A stretch of 64,000 bases of DNA, from positions 62,001 through 126,000 of the forward strand of contig CAKZQS010000045.1 of assembly GCA_937141935.1 (NCBI GenBank), read 5' to 3'. The stretch's first letter is position 1. Each line of letters begins with the position of its first letter. Under the pieces are notes generated by a model. It was not told the origin of the DNA. It ran no database searches and saw only the letters and a program-made list of their open reading frames with translations. Shown one piece after another: positions 45,429 to 54,587 of the stretch. A program made the position numbers and the translations under genes. Origin of the DNA: an uncultured Ectothiorhodospiraceae bacterium. GTDB taxonomy: Bacteria > Pseudomonadota > Gammaproteobacteria > Nevskiales > Oceanococcaceae.

Positions 45429-46796
45429 GTGAAAGCACACCAACTCGCCGCCCTCGCGGTGGCAACCCTGACTTTGTCTGCCTGCAGCGGCAGCAACAAC
45501 GGCGCCGCCGCCGTCGTCGCCGAAGGCCGCAATGGCGAAACCGCCAGCGTCGCCAGCGGTACGCCGCGCGTCGTCGTGGCGGTCATCGACTCGACCATCA
45601 ACCCCTATCACGAGCACTTCCACGCCGGCAGCGCGCTCTACCCCGACGCGGCGCCCTCGTCCGTCACACCAGCGCTGCTGGAGGCCTTTGGCATCGGCCC
45701 GAACCAGATTCTGAAGCCCACCCGCAGCGGTGATTTCGCCGCCGACTTCGCGGCGGATCAGGCCTTTTTCGACCGCATCCTGCCCGGCCAGGCCGTGTGG
45801 TACGAGGGCACCAACATCATCGCCGTGTCCTTCGATGGCGGCTTCAACCTGAACCCCGCGGGCAAGAGCCCGCATGGCACCGGCGTCACCTCCTCGGTGC
45901 TCAATGCCAACCCCGAGGCCGTCGTGGTCTTCATCGAAGGCGTCAACGCCGACAGCGAAAACTTTGCCTTTTCGCACCCCGAGGTGGACATCGTGACCAC
46001 CAGCTACGGCCTGCCCGGCAGCGTGCCGGTGGCCGGTGAGGCCATTGCCGGCAGCTACACCGGCGTGGTCGACGGCGGCAAGCTGCACTTCGGCGCGGCC
46101 GACAACAGCCCGGCGCTGTCGCCCTTCGACGGCACCGCCGGCCCCTGGTGGTCGATTGGGGTCGCCGGCTTTGAGGAAGGCAGCTCCAATGGCCGCCAGC
46201 TGACCTCGGGCACCTTCCCCGACTTCATTGCCGACTTCACCCAGGACCTGCCCTACTGCGTGGATTGCCAGACAGGCACCAGTTCGGTGGGCGGCACCAG
46301 CTTCGCCACACCGACCTCGGCCGGCATCGCCTCGAAGATCCTGCTGGAGACCCGGCGCAGCCTGGGCCACCGCGGCGGCATTGTGTTCGCCGAAGACGGC
46401 AGCCCGCTGATGGCCCGCGGCCCCGCCGGCCAGATTAGCAACTGGCAGTTGCGGCGCGCACTGGAACAGGCCGCCTGGATTCCCGACGCCGGCAGCTACG
46501 ACCCCACGGTCGGCATCACGGACCTGGTCGGCATCCCGGTGCCGCCCGGCGCGCCCTGGCTGGTGGCCGGCTGGGGCCTGCTGAGCAGCGACCCGGGCTT
46601 TGCGGTGGTGCCGAGCAGCCTGGCGGTGCTGGGCGTTCCCGGCGCCCCCGAGGCGACGCCGGCCGAGAAGGACGCCGGCTTTTGCCTGTTCCAGACCGAG
46701 AACATCAACGCCCGCAAGCTGTTCTGGGATCAGGTCAACCCGCTGTCGCCCAGCTTCCAGAACGCGCCGGCGACCGACCCCTTCCTGTACTGCTAA
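45429..46796 (+). CDS. S8-like serine peptidase lipoprotein, divergent
   Basis: 455 residues from GTG at 45429, chosen because GGAG lies 8 bases upstream and the lipobox LTLSAC then falls at residue 20. A subtilase triad can be traced: VVAVIDSTINPYHEHF (Asp about 54), SPHGTGVTSSV (His about 149) and SVGGTSFATPTSAG (Ser about 290). The usual HGTHVAG is HGTGVTS, and the chain contains long segments with no S8 counterpart (FDGTAGPWWSIGVAGFEEGS). It would face the periplasm or cell surface. Cysteines occur in PYCVDCQTG and at the extreme C-terminus (LYC). Activity is plausible but unproven. Confidence 0.75.
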   Translation: MKAHQLAALAVATLTLSACSGSNNGAAAVVAEGRNGETASVASGTPRVVVAVIDSTINPYHEHFHAGSALYPDAAPSSVTPALLEAFGIGPNQILKPTRSGDFAADFAADQAFFDRILPGQAVWYEGTNIIAVSFDGGFNLNPAGKSPHGTGVTSSVLNANPEAVVVFIEGVNADSENFAFSHPEVDIVTTSYGLPGSVPVAGEAIAGSYTGVVDGGKLHFGAADNSPALSPFDGTAGPWWSIGVAGFEEGSSNGRQLTSGTFPDFIADFTQDLPYCVDCQTGTSSVGGTSFATPTSAGIASKILLETRRSLGHRGGIVFAEDGSPLMARGPAGQISNWQLRRALEQAAWIPDAGSYDPTVGITDLVGIPVPPGAPWLVAGWGLLSSDPGFAVVPSSLAVLGVPGAPEATPAEKDAGFCLFQTENINARKLFWDQVNPLSPSFQNAPATDPFLYC

Positions 46797-46957
46797 GCCC
46801 GTACTGCTGGGCCCCGTACTCCTGAACTGGGTCCCCTAAGGGGCGCGAGCGCAACCTGTTCGCGCACAGCCCGGGCTGCCGGCCTACGCCGGCGGCCCGG
46901 GCCCCCGCGACGCAGCCTGGGCGTTTGCGGGTCGCCCCGGCGCCTACAATCCGGGCC

Positions 46958-48013
46958 ATGAAGCCGGCCTCCAACATCCTGCACCCGGTGGCGATCTGCC
47001 AGGTGATGATCAACTTCGCCGCCAGCCACGGCGTGGACCAGGAGACCTGCCTGCTGGGCACCGGCATCGAGCCCGCGGCCCTGAACGACGGCGATGCGCT
47101 GATCCGCCGCGAGCAGGAAATGCGGCTGATCGAGAACCTGATGCTGGCCCTGCCCGGGGTGCCCGCGCTGGGGCTGCAACTGGGCCTGCGCTACAACATG
47201 GCCACCTTTGGCATCTGGGGCTTCGTGCTGCGTACCAGCCGCACGATCCGCGAGGCCCTGCACAACGGCCTGCGCTTTCTGCCGCTCAGCACCGCCTATT
47301 GCCGCGTCGGTCTGCTCGAAACCGCGCAGTCCCTGGGCGTGACGATGGACCCCAGCGACATCCCGCGGCACCTGCGTCAGTTCCTGCTGGAGCGGGACAT
47401 GGCCACCGCCATCAACCTGCTGCGCGAGCTGAGCCTGTCGGGGCTGGGCGAGCAGCGCCTGCTGCTGCGGGCCGAGCGGCTGGAGCATGCGGCGGAGTTC
47501 GCCCGGCTCTGCGGCATCCGCCCGGAACTGGGCAGCGCGCACAACGCGCTGCTGATCGCCCGCGCCGAGGCCGAGCGGCCGCTTCCCACCTATGACGCGC
47601 ACCTGGTGCGCATGCTCGAGGATCAGTGCCGGCAACAGCTGGAGCGGCGCACGCAGCAGGGGCTCACCGGCCAGGTGCGTGCGCAGTTGCTGGGCCCGCT
47701 GGGGCTGGTGGCGGGCATCGACGAGGTGGCCGCGGCCCTGTCGCTGTCGGCGCGCAGCCTGCGGCGCAAGCTGGAGGCCGAGGGCAGCAGCTTTCGCCAA
47801 CTGGTCGAGGAGGAGCGGCGGCAGCTGGCCGAGCAATGGCTCGGCGGCAGCCAGATGACCCTGGACGAGCTGGCCACCCACCTGGGCTATGCCGACACGG
47901 CCAGCTTCACCCGGGCCTTTCGCCGCTGGCAGGGCATGGCGCCCGGCGAATACCGCCGGCGCCAGCGCGCGGCGGGCCATGCCGCCAGCGCCGCGCCGCC
48001 CGCCGCGGATTAA
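46958..48013 (+). CDS. AraC-family transcriptional regulator
   Basis: 351 residues from the ATG at 46958. The N-terminal ligand domain of the OruR/ArgR type (PF12625) has LGLRYNMATFGIWGFVLRTS and REALHNGLRFLPL. The C-terminal double helix-turn-helix has IDEVAAALSLSARSLRRKLE and TLDELATHLGYADTASFTRA, then FRRWQGMAPGEYRR. Family members sense fatty acids, amino acids or hydrocarbons. The converging hydrolase at 48055-49113 is a possible but unproven target. Confidence 0.9.
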   Translation: MKPASNILHPVAICQVMINFAASHGVDQETCLLGTGIEPAALNDGDALIRREQEMRLIENLMLALPGVPALGLQLGLRYNMATFGIWGFVLRTSRTIREALHNGLRFLPLSTAYCRVGLLETAQSLGVTMDPSDIPRHLRQFLLERDMATAINLLRELSLSGLGEQRLLLRAERLEHAAEFARLCGIRPELGSAHNALLIARAEAERPLPTYDAHLVRMLEDQCRQQLERRTQQGLTGQVRAQLLGPLGLVAGIDEVAAALSLSARSLRRKLEAEGSSFRQLVEEERRQLAEQWLGGSQMTLDELATHLGYADTASFTRAFRRWQGMAPGEYRRRQRAAGHAASAAPPAAD

Positions 48014-48054
48014 GGGCCGCTGCGCCGCCCGCGAGGGTTGGGCGCGGGCGCGCC

Positions 48055-49113
48055 TTAGGCCATGTAAGCCATGCGCGGCAGGGCGGGTGCCGTCACGCTT
48101 TGTGCCGGCATTGCGGCCTGCGGCTGCGCGCTGCGCTGGCTGTCCACGCGGCGGAAGAAGTCGATGAAGCGCGGGCCGACCCGCTCGGGGTGCTGCAGGA
48201 ACAGCGCGTGGGTCAGGTCGTCGATGGTTTGCAGCGTCGCCCCGGGCAGCATCGCGTGGATGCGCTCCACGTCGCTGAGCGCCACCACGGGGTCGGCGGC
48301 GCCGGTAAGCACGAACTTGGGGTGCTCGGTGCGCCCCAGCGCCGCATAGCGCGGGCTCTGGTCGGAGAGCGTGCCGCAACGCACCAGCGACAGCAGCGCG
48401 CGGCCAAAGCCCGGCTGCGCCATTTGCTCGCTGTACAGCTTGACCCAGCGGCCATCCTCGAGGCTGGCGAAGTTGGCGCGGCGGCGACGCGCCAGCATCG
48501 GCTTGACGACGGTCGGCACCAGGCACTCGCCAAGCAGCGGCGTGCGCAGCAGCTTCAGCGAGGGCGTGGCCGCATAGGCATCGAGCATCGGCGCCGCCAG
48601 GGCCACGCCATGAAAGCGCTGCGGGCGCTGGGCCACTACGCCGGCCGCCACAGCGCCACCCATCGAATAGCCCAGCACATGCATGCGCCGCGGCAGCGGC
48701 AGGCGCTCGATCAGCTCCACGCATTGCTCGACAAACAGCGGCAGCTCGTAGCGCGTTTTGGGCGCCGCCGAGCGGCCGTGGCCGTAGAGGTCAAGGCGCA
48801 GGGTGCGATAGCCGGCCTGATGCAGCATCGGCACAAAGCGGTCGAACTGCCAGCTGGGCACCGTAGCGCCGTGGATCAGCAGCACCAGCGGCGCGTCGCG
48901 GCGGCCCTCCAGGCGGTAGTGGCAGCGGCCGTTGCGCAGGTGGATCTCGCGGTCTACCGCGCCCTCGGCCATTGCCGCGGCCTTGGTCATTGCCCCAGCC
49001 TTGGCCGTTGCCGGCGCTGCGGCCTCAGCCACGCGGGCGCGATCCGTGCGGTCGCGGTCCATGCGGTCGGTATCCACCGTGATCGGGTGGGCAATCGGGG
49101 CGGCAATGCTCAT
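48055..49113 (-). CDS. alpha/beta-fold hydrolase
   Basis: 352 residues from the ATG at 49113, with AAGGAGTG upstream. About 50 N-terminal residues are low complexity (repeated Ala/Met/Thr/Lys). The hydrolase core has VLLIHGATVPSWQFD, nucleophile VLGYSMGGAVAAG, acid in LTGAADPVVALSD and His in DDLTHALFLQH. It resembles meta-cleavage hydrolases and monoglyceride lipases; substrate unknown. It lies 4 bases after the dehydrogenase stop region and probably shares its transcript. Confidence 0.82.
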   Translation of the reverse strand: MSIAAPIAHPITVDTDRMDRDRTDRARVAEAAAPATAKAGAMTKAAAMAEGAVDREIHLRNGRCHYRLEGRRDAPLVLLIHGATVPSWQFDRFVPMLHQAGYRTLRLDLYGHGRSAAPKTRYELPLFVEQCVELIERLPLPRRMHVLGYSMGGAVAAGVVAQRPQRFHGVALAAPMLDAYAATPSLKLLRTPLLGECLVPTVVKPMLARRRRANFASLEDGRWVKLYSEQMAQPGFGRALLSLVRCGTLSDQSPRYAALGRTEHPKFVLTGAADPVVALSDVERIHAMLPGATLQTIDDLTHALFLQHPERVGPRFIDFFRRVDSQRSAQPQAAMPAQSVTAPALPRMAYMA

Positions 49114-49117
49114 GCAA

Positions 49118-50743
49118 TCACTCCTTGGCGCGGATGCGCAGCACCTGACCGGGGTCGTGGTCGGTCAGCAGGTACAGCGCACCCTCGGGGCCGACGCGCA
49201 CATCGCGCAGCCGGCGGTCGATTTCCGGGAACAAACGAAACTCGTTGGCAACGCGGCCGCCTTCCAGCGGCAGCCAGCGCAGGCTGCGTGCGGCCAGCGC
49301 CGCGACCAGCAGCCCGCCTTGCAACTCGGGGAACATCGCGCCGCGGTACAGGGCCATGCCCGAGGGCGCGATCGACGGGCGCCAGTAATGAAGCGGCGCC
49401 TGGTAACCGGGCAGCTCGGCATGGGGGCTGACCAGCTCGCCGGTGTAGTTCACGCCGTGCACCGCCAGCGGCCAACCGTAGTTGGCGCCCGCTTCGATGC
49501 GGTTGATCTCGTCGCCGCCGCGCGGGCCGTGCTCGTGGGCGTAAACCACGCCGCTGGCCGGGTCCACCACCAGCCCTTGGGGGTTGCGGTGGCCCAGCGT
49601 GTACAGCGCCGGCTGGAAGGCATCGCGCTCGGCATAGGGGTTATCGGCCGGCACGCCGCCGTCGGGGCGCAGGCGCACGATGCTGCCCAGGTGGTTGCCC
49701 GGGTTTTGCGCCTGCTCGCGATACTCAAAGCCATCGCCCACCGTTGCCAGCAACGTGCCATCAGGCAAAAAGGCGAGCCGTGAGCCGTAGTGCGCGCCGG
49801 TGGCGCGCATCGGCGTGGCCTGGAAAATCCGCTCGCGCTCGACCAGGGCATGGCCCTCCAGGCGACCGCGGGTGATGCAGGTGTTGTTGGCCTCGGGCGT
49901 GCCGCAGGCGTGGCTGAGGTAGACCCAGCCGTCGCGGGCGAAGTCCGGCGACACCTGCACATCGAGCAGCCCGCCCTGGCCCGCGGCCAGCACCTCGGGG
50001 ACGTTGGCCACCGGCTCGCTGTGCAGCGCGCCATCGGCGGAAATGATGCGCAGGCGGCCGGGCCGCTCGGTGACCAGCATGCGCCCGTCGGGCAAAAAGG
50101 CCAGGCCCCAGGGGTGCACCAGGCCATCGGCCACGGTCTCCACCACATAAGGTCGCAACGTGGCCTGCTCCGGCGGCGTCGGTTCCTTGTCGCCGGCCGC
50201 CAGCAGCATCGCCACCAGCCCGGCGAGCAGGCCCGCCGTCAGCAGCGGCGGCAGCCAGCCGCGGCGCAGCACGGCCGGCCCGGCGTAGGGCCGCCGACGC
50301 AGCGCCAGGTAAACCAGCGCGCCCGCGGCCGCGGTGGCCAGCATCGCCCAGTAACCCGCGGTCGTACGGGCGGCGGCGATGACGGTGGGCAGCGGGGTCG
50401 CGGCGTTCGCGGCGGCGAAGGCCACGGCCAGCCCCGCCACCGCGCCGGCCACCGCCAGGGGCAGCCGGCCAAAGCCGATCAGCCGCGCCAGGCCCAGGGC
50501 GACGGGCAAGGCGCAGAGCAAGGCCGCGCCCACCACCACGGCGTAGAGCGGCATGAAGCCAGAGAGGTCATGCGCCGTGGCCTGCAGGCGCGTGCCCAGC
50601 GACACCGGCGCGCCCAGCGCCTGGATCGCGGCCAGGTTGAACTGGGTCTGCACGATGGCGCCCAGGACCGCGGCGGCCAGTATCGCCAACGCGGTCGGCA
50701 GCAGCCGGGCCGAAATCGCATGACCGAGAGATTGCAGTGACAT
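49118..50743 (-). CDS. membrane-anchored PQQ-type glucose/sorbosone dehydrogenase
   Basis: 541 residues from the ATG at 50743. Residues 1-200 contain about five hydrophobic segments (LPTALAILAAAVLGAIVQTQ, then LYAVVVGAALLCALPVALGL and others). The remainder is a GSDH beta-propeller: VADGLVHPWGLAFLPDGRML, ISHACGT-like YLSHACGTPEANNTCITRG, YTLGHRNPQGLVVDP and YAHEHGPRGGDEINRIE. Soluble aldose dehydrogenases of this family use PQQ and calcium in the periplasm; here the propeller is fused to a membrane domain, probably for electron transfer or anchoring. The stop is 5 bases before the downstream hydrolase start. Confidence 0.8.
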   Translation of the reverse strand: MSLQSLGHAISARLLPTALAILAAAVLGAIVQTQFNLAAIQALGAPVSLGTRLQATAHDLSGFMPLYAVVVGAALLCALPVALGLARLIGFGRLPLAVAGAVAGLAVAFAAANAATPLPTVIAAARTTAGYWAMLATAAAGALVYLALRRRPYAGPAVLRRGWLPPLLTAGLLAGLVAMLLAAGDKEPTPPEQATLRPYVVETVADGLVHPWGLAFLPDGRMLVTERPGRLRIISADGALHSEPVANVPEVLAAGQGGLLDVQVSPDFARDGWVYLSHACGTPEANNTCITRGRLEGHALVERERIFQATPMRATGAHYGSRLAFLPDGTLLATVGDGFEYREQAQNPGNHLGSIVRLRPDGGVPADNPYAERDAFQPALYTLGHRNPQGLVVDPASGVVYAHEHGPRGGDEINRIEAGANYGWPLAVHGVNYTGELVSPHAELPGYQAPLHYWRPSIAPSGMALYRGAMFPELQGGLLVAALAARSLRWLPLEGGRVANEFRLFPEIDRRLRDVRVGPEGALYLLTDHDPGQVLRIRAKE

Positions 50744-50941
50744 GGCAACAGGGTGCGCGGGGCACGGTTCGGGGGCCACAGATACTGACCTTATTCCCGC
50801 CCAGGAGGCGGCCCGAGGCCGGCCTGCGGAACAAGATTTGCACCCGGGCGCCATGCCGCGCCGATCTGGCGTCCACCCCGCGTCCACCGCGGCGCTCACC
50901 ACGGCGCCCACCCCCGGGCCCGCCCCGCGTCGAGAGCCGCC

Positions 50942-51940
50942 ATGACCTCCACACTTGCCGAGTCGCCGCCCATGCTGCAGGCCTCCAACCGCTGGGCCGT
51001 CGCCACGACGGCCTGCCTCTGTGCGCTGTTGAGCATCTCGGCCTACTGGTTGGCCGATTTTGAGTTCGGCGGGGGCCGGGCGATGGCGCCGCTGTTCTTG
51101 TGGGGCGGCGCCGCGCTGGCTCTGCTCGCGCTGGGCGTGACCATGCGCTGGGTCGCCGCGGGCGTGGGCGGCACCGTGCTGGCGCTGATCTGCGGCGGCT
51201 TGCTGCTGACCCGCATCATCGCGCTCTTTGTCGGCGGCAGCCTGCAAAACCCCGACGCCAGCGTTTTTCACGCCATCTACGCCTACCTGCCGCTGCTGAT
51301 GATCATCACCGTGGCGGTGGTGCCCTACCCGCTGAACATCGCGGTGTCCGGCGTGCTGTGGATGGCCGTGTCGGTCGCCATCACCGTGGCCGTGGGCCCG
51401 CTGCTGCAGGCGTCCACGCCGCGGCAGGGCCTGATGCCGCTGATCCAGCTGGCCTGGGTGGGCTACCCGGCTTATTGGATCATGCTGGGCTTTGCCTCGG
51501 TCTGGGGCGAGCATGCCCGCCGCCACCTGCTGCGCCGCGCCGATGCCGAGCACCAGGCCCGGGTGCACGCGGAGTTTGAGGCGCGCGAGCTGCACAGGAT
51601 CATCGACAACACCAGCGTCGGCGTGGCCGTGCTGGCCTCGGATGGCGCCTGGCTGACAATGAACCCACGCATCTGCGACATCACCGGCTACAGCGAGCCC
51701 GAACTGCGCGAGCGCACCTTCCAGGCCATCACCCACCCGGACGACCTGGATCAGGACCTGCGCCTGGCGCAGGAGGTGATGTCGCGCAAGATCGAGCGCT
51801 ACAGCCTGAACAAGCGCTACATCCGCAAGGACGGCCAGATCGTCTACGTGCGCCTGTCGGTGGGCCGCATCCCCGGTCGCGTGCTCTCCGAGGACCGCTT
51901 CGTGTCGATCATCGAAGAACTCGGCCGCGGCGACAGCTAA
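50942..51940 (+). CDS. membrane protein with a C-terminal PAS domain and no output domain
   Basis: 332 residues. Six or so hydrophobic segments (about residues 20-180; for example TACLCALLSISAYWLADFEF and LPLLMIITVAVVPYPLNIAV) form a MASE2-like sensor. A short linker helix (RRADAEHQARVHAEFEAREL) leads into a PAS fold (RIIDNTSVGVAVLASDGAWL, GYSEPELRERTFQAITHPDD, RYIRKDGQIVYVRLSV) that ends at the stop. No kinase, GGDEF or EAL domain follows, so it must signal through a partner or be a shortened relic of a diguanylate cyclase. Divergent from the dehydrogenase gene. Confidence 0.8.
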   Translation: MTSTLAESPPMLQASNRWAVATTACLCALLSISAYWLADFEFGGGRAMAPLFLWGGAALALLALGVTMRWVAAGVGGTVLALICGGLLLTRIIALFVGGSLQNPDASVFHAIYAYLPLLMIITVAVVPYPLNIAVSGVLWMAVSVAITVAVGPLLQASTPRQGLMPLIQLAWVGYPAYWIMLGFASVWGEHARRHLLRRADAEHQARVHAEFEARELHRIIDNTSVGVAVLASDGAWLTMNPRICDITGYSEPELRERTFQAITHPDDLDQDLRLAQEVMSRKIERYSLNKRYIRKDGQIVYVRLSVGRIPGRVLSEDRFVSIIEELGRGDS

Positions 51941-52215
51941 AGCGCGAACCCCGCCGCGGCGCGGGCACGGCATCGCCCAGCGGGCCTGAGCGGCCGCGGC
52001 CTGCCGGGGCACGCGCCTGCGCCCCGGGCTTGCGACGCGGCCTTGCGCCCTGGGCATGAAGAAGCGGCTTGCGGCATCAGCCTGCGACGCGGGCTGCTCG
52101 CTCCGGCCGCCGCGCTGGGCGCGCGGCTGGGTCTTGGGATTTGCACCAATCGCCCGCGGTTGTGGCCCGATGAGGGCGCCCGGGCCTGCCGCGCCCCGGC
52201 GCCCGGCGCCGCGCC

Positions 52216-54495
52216 TCAGGCCTGCTGGCGCCACTCCGCCGGGTTCGTCTCCTGACCCTGCCTGATGCCCGCGTCGGCGCCCAGCCGGCAGGCCGAACCC
52301 AGGCTGAAGTGAAAGGCGGGGTCGCGGCCGGCACTGGCCCAGATGCGCCCGCCCAGCGCCTCCAGCCGCCGCTGCAGCGGGTCCAGCGCACGCCGGGCCT
52401 CGGGCAGCCCATGGCGGAACGCGGAGCCGGCCTGCGCCACCCAGCTCGAGGTCCGCGCCGGCGCCCGCGCGGCGATGCCATGGCTGTGGCGGCTGACCGT
52501 AAAGATCAGCTCGCCCTGTGCCTGCGACCAGCTCAGCCGCAGCTCGGCCCCGGCGTCATCGCCGCAGATCAGGGCGGCGCCCACCACGTCGCGCAGGGTC
52601 TCGTAAATCAGGGTCGCCGGGCAGACCAGCAGCGGCAAGTCGGCCGCGCCGCTCAGGGTGGCGCCGGCCGCGCTCAGGCTGCGCGCCAGCGCCTGCTCCA
52701 CCTGCGCCAGCACCCGGCCCAGGTCCACGGCGCCGGGCTGGGCCTCGCCGGGGAACACGCAGCGGTCGGCATGCAGCGCCTCCGACTGCGACTCCACCCG
52801 GTGCAGGCCGAGCTGCAGCGGCTGGGTCAGGCTTTCCAGCGCCACGTCCTCGGCCCGCTGCCCGATCACGCGCCCCAACCGGCGCAGCGTGGGCAGCAGC
52901 GTATCCACGCTGCGCAGGAATTCGGTCAGTCGGGCATTGGCTGACTGCAGCTCGCGGCTGCGCCGCAGCAGGGTGTCCTGCACCTCGTCGCGCGCCACCA
53001 TTTCGCCCAGCGCCATGCGATGCCGCTCGCGGCTGGCCTGCCACAGCACCAGCACCAGCGTCAGCAGGGCCGACAGCGTCAGCCCGAACAGCAGCACCAG
53101 CGAGGGCACCAGCGTGCCAAAGCGGCGCAGCAGCTCGGGGGCCAGCCACATCTCCAGCGTGAACAAGCCATCGGCCACCGGCAGCGCCACGCGCTGCGTA
53201 CCGCCGGTCACGCTGGCCTCGACGCGGGTGTCGGCGGCCAGCGTCAGGCCGTCGTGGCGCAGCCGCCAGCCAAAGGGCGCCTCGGCCAGGTTCTCCTGCA
53301 GCCAGCTGCGCAGGTCGAAAACAAAGATCAGCCGCGCCGGCTCGTTGCGGTGCCACTGCAGCGGGTAGACGATGCCCCAGCCGCCGGAGAGCGCCAGCGG
53401 CATCAGCTGCTGCGGCTGCGGCGGCAGGCGCAGCAGTGACAGCAGCTCCTGCGCGCGCACCGTGTCGCGGGCCGGCTCGGCCAGTTGCCGCTCGCGGCTG
53501 ACCACATAGATCGCCCGCAACTGCGGCATGTCCAGCAGGATCTGCTGGGCATCGCGGCGCCAGGCGCCGGAGGCATGCTCGGGGTCGGCCAGGTGCATGG
53601 CCAGGCGCTCAAAGCCGTCGAGGTCGCGGCGCAGGTTGCTTTCCAGCGTCTGCACGCCCAGCTGCGCCTGCATCCGCGCCAGCTCGCGCAGGCGATCCTG
53701 CTGCTGGCCCTCCAGCGTATTCCAGGCCCAAAGCGCCAAGACCGTGCTCAGCAGGCCCACCGGCGCGGCCACACGCAGCACGCCCAGGCGCCAGGGGCGC
53801 TCGCGTGCGGCGATGCCGACCAGGCCGCCGCCCAATGCGCAAAAGCCTAGCGCGGTGTGCAGCGCCATGCGGGTATAGCTGCCCCAGCCATAGGCCACCT
53901 GGGTGCCGAGCACATAACCCGAGGCGGCAATCAGGCCCAGGCAGCAGATCAGCAGACCCAGCGCAGGCAACAGCAGCACCCGGCCCGCCTGCGGCAGGCG
54001 ATACAGCTGCAGCGCCAGCCCGGCGAGAACGAAGCACACCGCGGTGTTCGGCGCCATGCGGCCGGGGTGCGAGGTCTCGACCGTCAGGTAAGCCCGCATC
54101 CAGAACTCGTCAATGCCCAGTTGCCAACCCGTGGCGTACTGCAGCAGCGTCAGCCCGCAACTGGCGAAGATGGCAAAGCCCAGCAGGCTGCCCAGGCGCG
54201 TACGGCCGGTGGCCAGGCAGAACAAGGCCAGACCGCTGCCAATAAAGCCCAACGCGGTGTTGAACTGCATGGGCACAAAGTCCGGGTGCAGCTGCATCAG
54301 CTGCGTGGTCTGGGTGTGCCAGCCCACGACAACCACGGCGCCCAGCAGCACCAGGGCCACCGCGGTGACGACCAGCAACGCATCACCGATGCGCGGCTGC
54401 AAAACGGCATAGCTCCTCGTGGCCAGGCCGTTCTCCACGGCTTCGCCATCGCCCGCGGCCGGAACGGGCGCAAGAGCGGGGGACAGCCCGCGCAT
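52216..54495 (-). CDS. membrane sensor with degenerate histidine-kinase core
   Basis: 759 residues. Around six to eight N-terminal membrane segments with HPGRMAPNTAVCFVLAGLAL come first, then a periplasmic CHASE-like region (about 255-425) between membrane helices, a further membrane segment near 435-460, a coiled linker (ARDEVQDTLLRRSRELQSAN) and a C-terminal region laid out like phytochrome-type kinases. The HisKA phospho-acceptor His is not visible. The ATPase boxes are lost: N box reads DVVGAALICG, G1 reads VSRHSHGI rather than DNGxG, and G2 lacks GxGxG. RRLEALGGRIWASAG retains the fold ending. It is probably a pseudokinase sensor. It follows the REC-GAF gene on the same strand. Confidence 0.75.
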   Translation of the reverse strand: MRGLSPALAPVPAAGDGEAVENGLATRSYAVLQPRIGDALLVVTAVALVLLGAVVVVGWHTQTTQLMQLHPDFVPMQFNTALGFIGSGLALFCLATGRTRLGSLLGFAIFASCGLTLLQYATGWQLGIDEFWMRAYLTVETSHPGRMAPNTAVCFVLAGLALQLYRLPQAGRVLLLPALGLLICCLGLIAASGYVLGTQVAYGWGSYTRMALHTALGFCALGGGLVGIAARERPWRLGVLRVAAPVGLLSTVLALWAWNTLEGQQQDRLRELARMQAQLGVQTLESNLRRDLDGFERLAMHLADPEHASGAWRRDAQQILLDMPQLRAIYVVSRERQLAEPARDTVRAQELLSLLRLPPQPQQLMPLALSGGWGIVYPLQWHRNEPARLIFVFDLRSWLQENLAEAPFGWRLRHDGLTLAADTRVEASVTGGTQRVALPVADGLFTLEMWLAPELLRRFGTLVPSLVLLFGLTLSALLTLVLVLWQASRERHRMALGEMVARDEVQDTLLRRSRELQSANARLTEFLRSVDTLLPTLRRLGRVIGQRAEDVALESLTQPLQLGLHRVESQSEALHADRCVFPGEAQPGAVDLGRVLAQVEQALARSLSAAGATLSGAADLPLLVCPATLIYETLRDVVGAALICGDDAGAELRLSWSQAQGELIFTVSRHSHGIAARAPARTSSWVAQAGSAFRHGLPEARRALDPLQRRLEALGGRIWASAGRDPAFHFSLGSACRLGADAGIRQGQETNPAEWRQQA

Positions 54496-54587
54496 CGCTT
54501 GATCCTCTCAGTCTTGGGCGCGATTAGGCCGAGGCGACCGTGAACGAAATGTGAGCGGGCGCGCAGGCGCCTGCCAAAGCGCCGGCG

